Below, in pieces: positions 34,229 to 43,535 of a DNA stretch of 56,026 nt. Every line of letters starts with the position of its first letter. The stretch's first letter is position 1. The notes under the pieces are model-generated. The model made no database searches. It saw nothing but the letters and a program-made list of their open reading frames with translations, and was not told the DNA's origin. The position numbers were made by a program, and so were the translations under genes. This DNA is from a bacterium (GTDB taxonomy: Bacteria; SAR324; XYD2-FULL-50-16): the NCBI GenBank assembly GCA_018830885.1, contig JAHJRI010000158.1, forward strand, positions 1 through 56,026. Direction: 5' to 3'.

Positions 34229-35644
34229 TCAGGTGATCCTTAAACTGGTGAAAATTTCCAGTGAAGCATCGCCAAGAACCTCATAATTGTCCAGATCCCT
34301 GACGATCTTGATTTCCGGCTCTTCCTGAAGGTCGATCAAGGTGTTGTGTGTCAGATCCTCCCCTTTTACGTTCCGAATGAGCGCAACCCTTGGCCGGTTG
34401 AGATCCTTTTCGGCCGGCTGAACGACAAATGCCAGGGAACCGTCGCTCAGTTCCACCAGAGACCCGACCGGGAATTGACCCATGATCTGAAAAAAGGAAT
34501 CCCAGGCATCCGTGTCAAATTCAATCCCGGAAAGATTCCCGAGAAACTGGATGGCTGCCGGTGGTGCCCATGATTTCTTGTAACTGCGTCTGCCGACAAG
34601 TGCCTGGTATACATCCACGATTGCGATCAGACGGGTTTCCATGTAGACCTCTTGATAACTGGCCTGGGGATAGCTTGATTTGATTTCCGTGTCCATCTTC
34701 ACATGGTGATAGTGGGCCATATTGATGATGGTATCCGAAGATCCCAATTTGGTCAGGATCTCGGCTCCGAAGACGGGGTGGGACTGCATCAGCTTCATTT
34801 CAGGACTGTCCCTTTCAAACCGGGCCGTACTGTCAAGAATATCCTTGGGGACTTTCGCTTTGCCAATATCATGCATAAAGGCGCCCAGAAGCATCCGATG
34901 GCTCTGTTTCGGTGTGAGCACAGTTCCCTCACGTTCCATCATTTTGACATAGGTACTTTGGAATATGGCTCCCACATCGATACAATGCGCATAGGTCTGG
35001 TCGCTTTTCTTGAGGCTGGAAATAATGCCCAGGGCTTCCGTGGCTCCATTATTGATGATCTTGTCGACATAGTCCGACATATCCCCGAGATCCAACTTGC
35101 CGTGCCGGGAGTCATCGATAAGATTTTCAATGGCTTTCGTAGCACCTTTGGAAACCACCACGCTTTCTTTTGCCTTCTGAATCAATTCAGAGGATTTGAG
35201 CACGTTTTCCCGGTGTTTGGCCTGGCTCAGCGTGAGCTGTTTTTTGATCCGTTGAACACGAAACTTCAGAAACCCCCGTTTTTTCAGCTCCTGAATCAGG
35301 CGCTGGTTCACAAGGGTCAGTTTTTTCAGGGACGGTGGAAATGTATGCAGTTCAATCAATTCGTCACCGACTTGAACATGTTCAATGGATATGTCCAGGA
35401 CGTCGTTACCCCGTTTGATCCTGGCTCTTACTGATCGAAAATTAAGTTTCAACCATTGACAGGTCGTATCATCCATGGCGTTGAATTTGCGGCTGAAGCC
35501 GATATAACGCAAAATGATCATGCTGTCGTCAAGATTCTCCAGTCCAATATTTTCTACTGGTAATGTGTGTGAGGCCATCTGCTGGATTTCTGATTTGATA
35601 TTACGGAATAATGTGTACGCACATCCCCGTTGTTTTTGGTCCAA
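34229..35644 (-). CDS. HD-GYP-like domain protein with altered GYP motif
   Basis: With a TTG start at 35644 (GGAG 7 nt upstream) the protein has 471 residues; ATG at 35578 would remove 22 but has no clear site. The C-terminal half is an HD-GYP-type hydrolase domain, with HD in AFMHDIGKAKVP and HH in AHYHHVKMD. The signature GYP is replaced by SYP in IKSSYPQAS, and the following ARIIAVADVYDAL-like block is RLIAIVDVYQAL. The N-terminal region resembles DUF3391-type domains. The family cleaves c-di-GMP; the changed motif leaves activity uncertain. Flanking MCP and CheW genes suggest a signalling or motility role. Confidence 0.82.
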   Translation of the reverse strand: MDQKQRGCAYTLFRNIKSEIQQMASHTLPVENIGLENLDDSMIILRYIGFSRKFNAMDDTTCQWLKLNFRSVRARIKRGNDVLDISIEHVQVGDELIELHTFPPSLKKLTLVNQRLIQELKKRGFLKFRVQRIKKQLTLSQAKHRENVLKSSELIQKAKESVVVSKGATKAIENLIDDSRHGKLDLGDMSDYVDKIINNGATEALGIISSLKKSDQTYAHCIDVGAIFQSTYVKMMEREGTVLTPKQSHRMLLGAFMHDIGKAKVPKDILDSTARFERDSPEMKLMQSHPVFGAEILTKLGSSDTIINMAHYHHVKMDTEIKSSYPQASYQEVYMETRLIAIVDVYQALVGRRSYKKSWAPPAAIQFLGNLSGIEFDTDAWDSFFQIMGQFPVGSLVELSDGSLAFVVQPAEKDLNRPRVALIRNVKGEDLTHNTLIDLQEEPEIKIVRDLDNYEVLGDASLEIFTSLRIT

Positions 35645-35704
35645 CCCGCTCCAAATTCCGTTTTTCGCTCTCCGCTAAACCTCCCTTGATTGAATTGAGG
35701 AACC

Positions 35705-35803
35705 GGTCTAAATCGGGTGACAGCATACCTGTTTCTGCAATCGGGGTTCAAATCGGGTGACAATAACAGTATTCAAACACAGCCATACTGTCACCCAAAT
35801 TAG
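35705..35803. repeat. Family C repeats
   Basis: AAATCGGGTGACAGCATACC and AAATCGGGTGACAATAACAG are direct repeats, and ATACTGTCACCCAAATT is their inverted partner. They share AGCATAC and the GGTGACA core with the cluster at 30519-30600. They fill the gap between cheW and the HD-GYP-like gene. Confidence 0.6.
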
Positions 35804-36328
35804 TCACCGAATTTCTGGCCCAGCCAATTCGTGAACCTGCTGAACCTGCTCCAGATCCTCATCCTGGAGGATTTTTGCTATGTCCAGCAGGATTTTGACC
35901 TGTTTGCCAACCTTTCCCAGTCCCATGATATAGTTGTTTTTGATGCCGGAATGGGTCTTTGGTGGCGGATCCACCTGCGTCTCCGGGATATTCAGTACTT
36001 CATTGACCGTATCAACCAGCAGGCCGATGGCCAGACCGTCGATATTGACAACCACAATACAGGTTCGATCGTCATAGGGGCGCGGTTCCAGATGAAACCG
36101 TTTTCTCATGTCCATCACCGAGATGACGTTTCCTCTGAGATTCACCACGCCGATCATAAAGTCCGGCAGGTCCGGCACCTTGGTGATCTCCTGCAGGACG
36201 ATGATTTCTGTTACATGCCGGATGGCAAGGCCAAAAGACGCCTTTCCCAGATGAAACGTGAGAAATCTGTCTTTCAGGGAGTCTTCATCCAGTTCTTCAT
36301 TGATATCTTCCAGCTCCAGCTGTGACAT
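35804..36328 (-). CDS. cheW: CheW-like chemotaxis coupling protein
   Basis: The 174-residue protein comprises a single CheW domain (about 20-160): LTFHLGKASFGLAI at the start, NLRGNVISVMDMRKRFHL in the middle, and IGLLVDTVNEVLNIP. It links MCPs to the CheA kinase. No cheA is in the window. AGGAGGAAC, its ribosome binding site, overlaps the stop region of the upstream MCP gene only 10 bp away. The two are therefore coupled and probably form a dedicated pair. Confidence 0.94.
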   Translation of the reverse strand: MSQLELEDINEELDEDSLKDRFLTFHLGKASFGLAIRHVTEIIVLQEITKVPDLPDFMIGVVNLRGNVISVMDMRKRFHLEPRPYDDRTCIVVVNIDGLAIGLLVDTVNEVLNIPETQVDPPPKTHSGIKNNYIMGLGKVGKQVKILLDIAKILQDEDLEQVQQVHELAGPEIR

Positions 36329-36337
36329 ATGTTCCTC

Positions 36338-38569
36338 CTAATATTTACCGAAGTTGTCATCGTCCAGGGTGATCAACTTTGCGGGTGTTGTTCTTTTTTC
36401 TGTTGGTCCTGTCTTTCTGATTATCGACGGTTGAACGGGTGTTGAAGCCCGATTTTGTTTTGTTTGACTGATTTTGAATTGACCTATCAGATGCTGTAGG
36501 TCGGTTGCCTGTGCGCTCAATTCTTCCGAGGCGGATGCCGTTTCTTCAGAAATTGAGGAGTTCTGCTGCACCACACTGTTCACCTGTCCCAACCCCTTGT
36601 TGATCTCTTCAATTCCCTTTTGCTGCTCACTTGACCCGGATGAAATCTCTCCCATGATATCGTTGATCTTTATAACACTATCATTAATCTCTTTCAAAAC
36701 GTCATCTGTTTTATGGGCATTTTCCACACCTCTTTCAACCTCTCTGACTGAGTTTTCGATCAAATCAGTTGTATTTTTGGCGGCTTCAGCACTTCTGGCA
36801 GCCAGATTACGCACTTCTTCAGCAACGACAGCAAAACCTTTGCCGTACTTACCTGCCCGTGCCGCTTCAACAGCCGCATTCAATGCCAACAGATTGGTCT
36901 GGAATGCTATTTCATCAATAGTTTTGATAATTTTTGAGATATCCGTACTGGTGGTATTGATTTCATCCATCGATTTCAGCATTTCTCCCATTTGTGCATT
37001 GCCCCTTTCAACCACGCTGACGGTTGCGTTCGATAACTGTTGGGCTTGTGTGGCATTTTCATTATTGGTTTTTGCCTGTCCGGCGACTTCCGTCATTGAG
37101 GAGGATACCTCTTCCAGGGATGCGGCCTGCTCGGAATTTCCGCTGGCAAGCGCTTGTGCAGAGCCGGCCAGTTCCTCTGCGCCATTGTGAACCTCCTTGC
37201 TTGTTGCGTTGACCTGGTCCAATACACTGGCCAACCTTTCGATTGACTGGTTTGAGGCCGTCTTTAACCGAGCCAGATCTCCTTTCTGTTCGCTGGTGAT
37301 GCGTTTTGTCAAATCCCCATCAGCAACTGCACCAAATACCTTATTCAGGTCATTGAGAGCGGATTGGACGGCTTCCATCAATTCATTGATCGCCCCGGCA
37401 ATTTGTCCGGTTTCATCGGCCTGGTCGACATTGACCCTTTTTGAAAAATCTCCCTGCTCTGAAATCTGTCTTAAAATGGCAGCGGTTTTACTCAGGGGGT
37501 GGGATATCGTTCGACTGATCCACCACAGGATAATGATGGCAACAAGGATCAGAACAATTCCAATGATGATCTGTCTGAGCATAATTCCATTCGCTGCCTC
37601 ATATACCTTCTCATTGGGCACTGCGATGATAACAGCCCAATTGGTCGTCGTGGAGCCAAATTGAATGGGAACCTGCACCTTCAGTTTGTCATCGCTTTTA
37701 TCAAAAAATATCAGTTCCTTCCTGTTTTTTATACCATCGATAATGGTTGACTGATCTTCCGGATGGGGTTCATAGGCTTTCAAGTGCTTCCCGACGAACC
37801 CCTGCTCTCCTGTCAATCCGGAAATGATCCCCTTATGGCTGATCAGCATCATTTTTGCGGATTTATCATAGAGGTCCAGACTGTCAGCGGCCTTTTGCAG
37901 AAAATCCAGGGCGATATCGACGCCAGCGATACCATAAAACCGATTTTGAACCACGATCGGAACAACCAGAGAGGTCAGAAGCGTATCTTTTCCCTGGACC
38001 GGGTAGACATACGGGTCGATAATCGCCTCGTTTTTGGATTCCCTGGGAATCAGGTAGTAATCACCCGTTCTGCCGCCGAGTTCATCCTTTGTTGTGTCTT
38101 CATAGCCTGCTAAAGCCTCCAGTATCGGGCCCCCTGTCCCCATTGTCCAGTAGGGGATGAATCTGCCGGAATCATCATGACCGGCTGTCTTTGCAAATTC
38201 CTTATCTTTCTGATCAAATGCATCAGGCTCCCAGGCAGTATAGGTGCCTAAGAAATCAGGGTTGTTCTTTAGAACAGCAATCAACATTTTATTTACCATA
38301 TCTCTGGAAAGAGCGGCTTTGTTGCTATCATCCGTCACCACGGTCAACGTCTGAGCCATCGTTCTTGCCGCATCAAGGGCAACTTCAATTTTTGCCTGAA
38401 TTTTTGTTGCTTCCTGTTTTGCCCGACCAATGGCTTCTGATTTTGCCAATGAGACGCTGGCATCCCGCAGGGATTTGGCTGAATAAGAAACCAGGGCAAC
38501 AACTGCGATTGTCAGCAGCAGTCCGGTCATTGAAGTGATTTTCAGCTGAATCGATTTTAGTTTTTTCAT
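36338..38569 (-). CDS. Methyl-accepting chemotaxis protein with dCache sensor domain
   Basis: The start at [10 protein letters not shown] is preceded by AAAGGACC, giving 743 residues; a longer frame adds 20 unlikely residues. Membrane spans lie at about 12-30 and 300-322. The periplasmic part is a double-Cache domain with [19 protein letters not shown] and the [20 protein letters not shown] block of amine/acid-sensing Cache domains. HAMP and the MCP signalling domain ([20 protein letters not shown]) follow. It ends [12 protein letters not shown], as does the MCP at 30844. It is coupled to cheW. Confidence 0.95.
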   Translation of the reverse strand: MKKLKSIQLKITSMTGLLLTIAVVALVSYSAKSLRDASVSLAKSEAIGRAKQEATKIQAKIEVALDAARTMAQTLTVVTDDSNKAALSRDMVNKMLIAVLKNNPDFLGTYTAWEPDAFDQKDKEFAKTAGHDDSGRFIPYWTMGTGGPILEALAGYEDTTKDELGGRTGDYYLIPRESKNEAIIDPYVYPVQGKDTLLTSLVVPIVVQNRFYGIAGVDIALDFLQKAADSLDLYDKSAKMMLISHKGIISGLTGEQGFVGKHLKAYEPHPEDQSTIIDGIKNRKELIFFDKSDDKLKVQVPIQFGSTTTNWAVIIAVPNEKVYEAANGIMLRQIIIGIVLILVAIIILWWISRTISHPLSKTAAILRQISEQGDFSKRVNVDQADETGQIAGAINELMEAVQSALNDLNKVFGAVADGDLTKRITSEQKGDLARLKTASNQSIERLASVLDQVNATSKEVHNGAEELAGSAQALASGNSEQAASLEEVSSSMTEVAGQAKTNNENATQAQQLSNATVSVVERGNAQMGEMLKSMDEINTTSTDISKIIKTIDEIAFQTNLLALNAAVEAARAGKYGKGFAVVAEEVRNLAARSAEAAKNTTDLIENSVREVERGVENAHKTDDVLKEINDSVIKINDIMGEISSGSSEQQKGIEEINKGLGQVNSVVQQNSSISEETASASEELSAQATDLQHLIGQFKISQTKQNRASTPVQPSIIRKTGPTEKRTTPAKLITLDDDNFGKY

Positions 38570-38789
38570 TCCAGGTCCTTTCTTTGTACATATATTTAAA
38601 ACGGTTGCAGAAAAATGAGATAGTGACATGAATACAGGGGTAATAGAATGGGTATGGAAATCATGGGCTCAATTTGACGCTTTATGAGCAACTCACGGCT
38701 GGAATTGGCCGGCAATCGATACTTTTTCACTGATTCTCATTTTTCCCCCCGAAACACGTATGCTGGCAATCTTGGATTCGTCATCCAAC

Positions 38790-39100
38790 TCTCTGCATAT
38801 CTGACGCCAAAAATTAGTTATTAATATATTTCAAGAGGATATATTTATTTGAGAGACAGGAATATGTCTAATAAAGCTAGACTCAGAAGCATGAAAAACC
38901 AGCATTTGATCCTGATAATCGATCTTCACAACAGCGAAGCCTATGGAAAAATATGATCCCTGGTCGATGTCCGTCATGGAATCGTTTGCAGCATGATGGG
39001 GAAATCACCCTCCCGCTTCGTGGGAGAAGGAAGCGAGCGCCTTCGTTGTCGAGGGGTTGATGGGATCATTATTGGCAAACGGCTCAATGTCAAATTAAAT
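38790..39100. repeat. Diverged duplicate segment, copy 2
   Basis: GCATATCTGACGCCAAAAAT, ATATTTATTT, GAGAAGGAAGCGAGCGCC and CATTATTGGCAAACGGCTCA align in order with 33335-33652. A third matching block (ATCCTGCTG with AACTGTAT) follows at 39190-39210 against 33955-33975. Confidence 0.65.
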
Positions 39101-39125
39101 TTGACATTGTCTAAAAAAATTAGAC
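39086..39125. promoter_or_regulatory. Two adjacent hairpins
   Basis: AATGTCAAATT-A-AATTTGACATT is a perfect 11-bp stem with a one-base centre, immediately followed by GTCTAA-AAAAA-TTAGAC. The first is large enough to be an operator. On the minus strand the pair could also terminate transcription from the kinase gene. Confidence 0.4.
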
Positions 39126-39338
39126 ACTACTTGTGAAGGGATTAGGCAATCATCCAGCCTGAAGTGTGTCCGGGTTGTTACCCGCAATCCTGCTGGAAGA
39201 ACTGTATGTAGATGGATGGTCGGGATGAAGCGGGCTGGACTGGAAGAAACCGTGTATCCCATGTTCTGGAGACTCTTTTGATATCCATGGCGATGCTCAT
39301 GGTATCACATATAATGAGTATTCAGGCCCTGTTTATGT

Positions 39339-41153
39339 TTATGATGCAACGTTGAAATGGATGGTGAATCGGGTTCCCGATTCACTTGTCATGGCGATTG
39401 TTCCGTCGAGCTGATTTTCGACCAGGTTTCGAACAAGCCGCAGCCCCAACGATTCAGCCCTCTCCCAGTCAAATCCGGTTGGCATACCGATCCCATTATC
39501 CATGATAATTAATTCAACCATGTTATCCATTAATTCTCTGAATCTGATATGGATTTCACCTTTTTCGCCACCGGGAAAGGCATATTTCAGTGAGTTGGAG
39601 ATGAGTTCATTCATGACCAGTCCCAGGGGATTCGCCTTGTCAATATTGAGTTTAAATTCGGGAGACTCAATCTTGAATGCCACTTTGCTCGGGTCAATAG
39701 AGATGGTCTGCAGCAGCAGTTGGGACAGCTTTGTGATGTAGGATTTCAGATCGATTTCGGACAGCCGGTGCGACTGGTGGAGGCTTTCATGGATCGCTGA
39801 CATGGCATATACCCGACCGATATTTTCTTCCAGAATGGTCTTGATGCCCGAATCCGTTTGTCGATTGACCTGCAGTCTCAGCAGGCTGGCAATGATCTGC
39901 ATATTATTTTTGACGCGATGATGAATCTCCCTGAGCAAGGTTTCTTTTTCTTTGAGGGATGCTTTTATTTGCTCCTCCACTTGTCGTTTTTCAAAGGTAT
40001 CTTCAAACATCGCCACGACTCTGCCTGACGGAAGCTTGAAAATATAATTCTCGACCCACAGGGAAAGTCGGTCATCCTGATACTGTTTCAGGGGGATCTG
40101 GGTTGATTTTCCGGTATAGTATGTCTCTCTCAATTTTTCAATAAGTCCGATTGCTGATTCCCCGGGAAACAACTCGGTTACTGTTTTGCCGATAACCGTT
40201 TCAATCTTGTAATGGGTGAGCTTCTCGCCGAAATCGTTCATCTCCACAAACTTAAAATCATCACCATCGCTGACCGGTTCATAAATGGCGATTGCCTTTT
40301 CCATGCTGTTGATGACTTCCCGCAACAGACCTTCGCTTTTTATCAGTGCTGTTTCGGCCTTTTCCTTTTCGGCGACTTCCGCCTGCAGATTCGAAAACGA
40401 GTGCCTCAGGCGCTGAGTCATGTGATTAAATGCCTGCGTCAAAGAACTGACTTCATCGGTTCCAAAAAACGAAGCCCGCGGCCTCTTTTCAGGGATCTGG
40501 TACTGAAAATTCTCGCTCTCGATGATGCCTACGCCCTTAATCAGGGTGTTTAAGGGCTCCGTAATGCGATTGACGGTAACCAGCGTATTGATAACCGACA
40601 CAACCATGAGAATCAGCACAAAAACCAGTGTTGTCGCATGGGTGGTTTTCTGGATTTCCTGCATTCGCCAGTTTGCTTCCTTTGCCAGTTTAAACATTGT
40701 CAGTTGAATTTCCTGGGTGTTCACATGAATCTGGTCTGACAGCATTTTTTGTGAATGCTCGATTTTTTTGATTTCTGCTCTGGGAGCATTGTTTTGCAGC
40801 AATCCCCGCTTCAGATTGTGCTCAGTTTTGATTCTCAGAAAGTACTCATTGAGCAGTCTGAGCTGAGAAACCAATGGATGCAACTGCTTCCGGTCCATGC
40901 TTCCTTCCAGGGTTTTCATGATCAGGTCAAGTTTAAAGCCCCACTGTTTTTCACTTCTCTCGTTGTAAAGGGTCAGGTATTCGTCCGTCAACGTAATCAG
41001 CTCGGTGGTATCCTGGACAAGTTTATTGGCTGTGCTGGTTCGCTTCATCTCACCATCATAGCTGATGGAAGATCTGGAAATCAGTATCAGCAGGGCGGAC
41101 ATCAGAAAAAGGGTAATGCCTGAACTGAGATAGAGCCGTGTTCGAATTTTCAT
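39339..41153 (-). CDS. Membrane sensor histidine kinase, HisKA_2 type
   Basis: The 604-residue protein has spans at about 10-30 and 172-193 around a helical periplasmic domain. HAMP (about 195-260) and a PAS domain (about 275-395) follow. The HisKA_2 motif is EIHHRVKNNMQIIASLLRL (phospho-acceptor His near 415). An HWE/HisKA_2-type HATPase carries MDNGIGMP and SLGLRLVRNL. Such kinases often signal to unusual response regulators or general-stress phosphatases; none is adjacent. Its start overlaps the stop of the substrate-binding protein gene as ATGA, so that protein may be the sensed ligand carrier. Confidence 0.92.
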   Translation of the reverse strand: MKIRTRLYLSSGITLFLMSALLILISRSSISYDGEMKRTSTANKLVQDTTELITLTDEYLTLYNERSEKQWGFKLDLIMKTLEGSMDRKQLHPLVSQLRLLNEYFLRIKTEHNLKRGLLQNNAPRAEIKKIEHSQKMLSDQIHVNTQEIQLTMFKLAKEANWRMQEIQKTTHATTLVFVLILMVVSVINTLVTVNRITEPLNTLIKGVGIIESENFQYQIPEKRPRASFFGTDEVSSLTQAFNHMTQRLRHSFSNLQAEVAEKEKAETALIKSEGLLREVINSMEKAIAIYEPVSDGDDFKFVEMNDFGEKLTHYKIETVIGKTVTELFPGESAIGLIEKLRETYYTGKSTQIPLKQYQDDRLSLWVENYIFKLPSGRVVAMFEDTFEKRQVEEQIKASLKEKETLLREIHHRVKNNMQIIASLLRLQVNRQTDSGIKTILEENIGRVYAMSAIHESLHQSHRLSEIDLKSYITKLSQLLLQTISIDPSKVAFKIESPEFKLNIDKANPLGLVMNELISNSLKYAFPGGEKGEIHIRFRELMDNMVELIIMDNGIGMPTGFDWERAESLGLRLVRNLVENQLDGTIAMTSESGTRFTIHFNVAS

Positions 41154-42187
41154 TTTCCTGCCCTGATGATGGTGACCAGTTCCGGGTTGACTCTTTCCAA
41201 AGCCTGATAGTTGATATAGTCCAGATAATTGGGCGCTTTAGGGGTGCCAAGGGATTGATGATCAATGGCCCATTTCGCTTCATTTTCCATGGTTGTCAGC
41301 AGCAGTTGATCCAGAGAAACGGCAAAGGTGATATCCCCCCAGCCATCTGCAACCTGCTTTGGATCCATTTCAAGGATCTTCGCCATCAGTTTCTGGGCCT
41401 CCTGGTCGTGATGATTGATAAAATCGGTTGCCCTGATTAAGGCCCGGACCAGTTTCTCCAGGATGGTCGGATGTTTTTCAGCAAAATCATTCATGACAGC
41501 CATATTGATGGCGATGCGGTAAATCTTGGATGAGGGAATCTGAATTCCGATTCCAGACAACTTCGAGAGCGCATTGTTGGCGTGTGGTTCCCATATGACG
41601 ATGGCATCCACCTGGCCGCTGCTTATTGCTTCCGGCAGTGCGTCGCCCGGCAATGGAAATGGTTCCACTTCGCTGAGCAGGATTTTGTTATAGGTCAGAA
41701 ACGCATCCAGCAGTATTTCTGAGATTGTGCCCCGTACAATACCAATTCTCCTGTTTTTTAAATCTGCTGCGGAGTTGATCCCTCGATCTGTTCTGGCAAT
41801 GATTTTGACGCCCTCATAGGTTGTGAGATAGGTGGCAAAAATCGAATAATCCTGCCGTTTGAAGCTGTTGAACACAACAGGGGTCGTGGCCGGGGTTGAT
41901 ATATCCGCATTTCCGGCAAGCATGGCCTCAAAAGTTCCCTTTCCGCTGCTGAACGCCTCCATCACGATGACATTCAAGCCCTCTTCGGAAAAGTAATTTA
42001 AATGACGGGCCAACAGCACCGGTGTCGTGATCAGTGCCGGGGTCACAGCCAGTCTTACAGTCTCTTGGTTGCTGCGATCCGCAGAGGGAGACATGTCTTT
42101 GCGACCGGCACGGAACCAGTAAAATCCGCTGATGGTCAGCAGTGATATCAAGATAAAAGCCACCAGAAAACGTTTCCTGTTATTCAT
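41150..42187 (-). CDS. Membrane-anchored NMT1/SsuA-like substrate-binding protein
   Basis: Start MNNRKRFL (AGGCAG upstream) gives 345 residues; the longer frame adds 44 that overlap pdxH. Residues 7-24 form an uncleaved-looking anchor or signal segment, without a lipobox. The mature part matches the periplasmic NMT1/TauA/SsuA fold: LAVTPALITTPVLLARHLNYF, then GNADISTPATTP and GIVRGTISEILLDAFL. Ligands of the family are alkanesulfonates, nitrate or thiamine precursors. No ABC permease or ATPase gene is nearby. The ATGA overlap with a histidine kinase suggests a sensory role. Confidence 0.87.
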   Translation of the reverse strand: MNNRKRFLVAFILISLLTISGFYWFRAGRKDMSPSADRSNQETVRLAVTPALITTPVLLARHLNYFSEEGLNVIVMEAFSSGKGTFEAMLAGNADISTPATTPVVFNSFKRQDYSIFATYLTTYEGVKIIARTDRGINSAADLKNRRIGIVRGTISEILLDAFLTYNKILLSEVEPFPLPGDALPEAISSGQVDAIVIWEPHANNALSKLSGIGIQIPSSKIYRIAINMAVMNDFAEKHPTILEKLVRALIRATDFINHHDQEAQKLMAKILEMDPKQVADGWGDITFAVSLDQLLLTTMENEAKWAIDHQSLGTPKAPNYLDYINYQALERVNPELVTIIRAGK

Positions 42188-42224
42188 TTTATTCTGCCTA
42201 AAAATAGAAAACGGGGTCACTGTT

Positions 42225-42806
42225 TCAGGGGTACAGCAGGTGAGACGACCACCCTTGTGCCTGCCTTTCAAAAACGCGGCGATGATGCAGCCGATGGGCT
42301 GCACTCTCCCAGAATTCAAACCGGTGGGGATTCAGGCGGTAGCCGCCCCAGAAATCGGGCAACGGCACCTGGGCGGGATACTTTTTCTGAAATGCTGAAA
42401 AACGCCCTTCCAGGACAGACCGGTCAGGCAGTCCCTGGCTCTGTCTGGAAGCCCAGGCGCCCCACTGGCTTTCCAGGGGGCGACTTTGAAAATAGTGTCT
42501 GGACTGTTCCGCGGGAATGCGTTTTGCGCTCCCTTCAACCCGAACCTGCTTACCCAGTTGATCCCAGAAAAAAAGCAGTGAAGCCTGTGGATTGGCATCT
42601 ATTTCTCCGGCTTTTCGGCTCCCGTAGTTGGTGAAAAACACAAAGCCGTTTTCATCCCATTCCTTCAGCAGCACAATGCGGGTCGACGGGGTTCCCTTTT
42701 CACCAACCGTGGCCAGAACCATGGCCGCGGGATTGGCGCCAGGCAGCGCCAACGCATCTTGATACCATTCCTCGAAGAGACGGAACGGTGTGTCATGTTC
42801 CTTCAT
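42225..42806 (-). CDS. pdxH: Pyridoxamine/pyridoxine 5'-phosphate oxidase
   Basis: The 193-residue FMN enzyme oxidises PNP or PMP to pyridoxal phosphate. It has TRIVLLKEWDENGFVFFTNY, QVRVEGSAKRI, SRPLESQWGAWASRQS and the C-terminal PHRFEFWESAAHRLHHR. In the last motif RLHDR of E. coli PdxH reads RLHHR. The length is slightly below E. coli (218), lacking the N-terminal extension. No Shine-Dalgarno is evident. It needs O2, so its presence implies at least occasional oxygen exposure, or use of another acceptor. Confidence 0.93.
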   Translation of the reverse strand: MKEHDTPFRLFEEWYQDALALPGANPAAMVLATVGEKGTPSTRIVLLKEWDENGFVFFTNYGSRKAGEIDANPQASLLFFWDQLGKQVRVEGSAKRIPAEQSRHYFQSRPLESQWGAWASRQSQGLPDRSVLEGRFSAFQKKYPAQVPLPDFWGGYRLNPHRFEFWESAAHRLHHRRVFERQAQGWSSHLLYP

Positions 42807-42824
42807 ATTGGTTAAACCGGTTGA

Positions 42825-43001
42825 TTATGCCATGTACAAGGGAGGAACGGCGCCTTTCACAGTCGGTTCCTGTTTCTGGTTGGCCCCTACCCGGGCCCGG
42901 GCAACGGGCTGCTCGGTTGCCGGATTGACGACATCAATCTGCCGGGATTCGATCGGGTCGACCCATTCGCCGTTTATATAAAATTGTGTCGCCTGCTTCA
43001 T
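42825..43001 (-). pseudogene. N-terminal remnant of an aldehyde dehydrogenase gene
   Basis: A 58-codon frame begins MKQATQFYINGEWVDP and continues to VNPATEQPVARARVG, the conserved start of NAD-dependent aldehyde dehydrogenases (about 40 residues). It then diverges into unrelated sequence and stops. GGAGAAGCGC gives an intact ribosome binding site. The remaining 430 or so residues of the enzyme are absent here, so this is a 3'-deleted remnant that may still be translated. Confidence 0.72.
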
Positions 43002-43437
43002 GCGCTTCTCCAGAATGCTGATGTTTTACCTGATGACCGGGTCAACCATGCCCGACTTTGGAATAACACCGTCTGATTAAGGATTTCCAATCTCAATTCT
43101 GGAACCATCCTGGAAACGGTCCGCCAAAAATTCGGGCACCAGCCTGAGCAACCGCGCAGGTTTTGACCCCAATCAGCTGTTGATCATTCTAATATATCAC
43201 AACCGGTGTGCCCTCACCAAAGGAAAATATGTTTTTTCGGGTTTACCACCGGTAACCCAGGGCATTCTATTATTGTTTCCAGTGGTGGGATAGCGGACGG
43301 TTCAGTGGCCGGGCATCCCTCTGTCTGTGACAACCGGACCGGGTGATACCTGACTGCAGACAGGCTCGATAAGCATGGTGGCAGACACCAACGGAATATT
43401 TTACCTTCCCGGGATTTTATTCAAATGGAAACTAATC
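43002..43437. other. Intergenic region upstream of the CBS gene
   Basis: Apart from short AT-rich tracts, nothing was recognised between the aldehyde dehydrogenase remnant and the promoter at 43438. Confidence 0.5.
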
Positions 43438-43466
43438 TTGACATCAAATTGGCGGGCTCTTATCAT
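43438..43466 (+). promoter_or_regulatory. Sigma-70 promoter of the CBS-domain gene
   Basis: TTGACA (43438-43443) and TATCAT (43461-43466) are separated by exactly 17 bases. This is the best housekeeping promoter in the window. Transcription should start near 43473, leaving a leader of about 63 nt. Confidence 0.65.
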
Positions 43467-43535
43467 TATAGTTAGCCCCTTTGTGTTCTGTTTATGCTCA
43501 TTTTGATCTGTTTTTTTAAAAAAGAAGGAGTTGGT

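Larger units (their letters stand above)
38570..39338. other. Intergenic region upstream of the dCache MCP
   Basis: These 769 bp hold copy 2 of the diverged duplicate (about 38790-39100), two adjacent hairpins (39086-39125) and no supported gene. The MCP promoter should lie between 38570 and about 38800. Confidence 0.6.
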
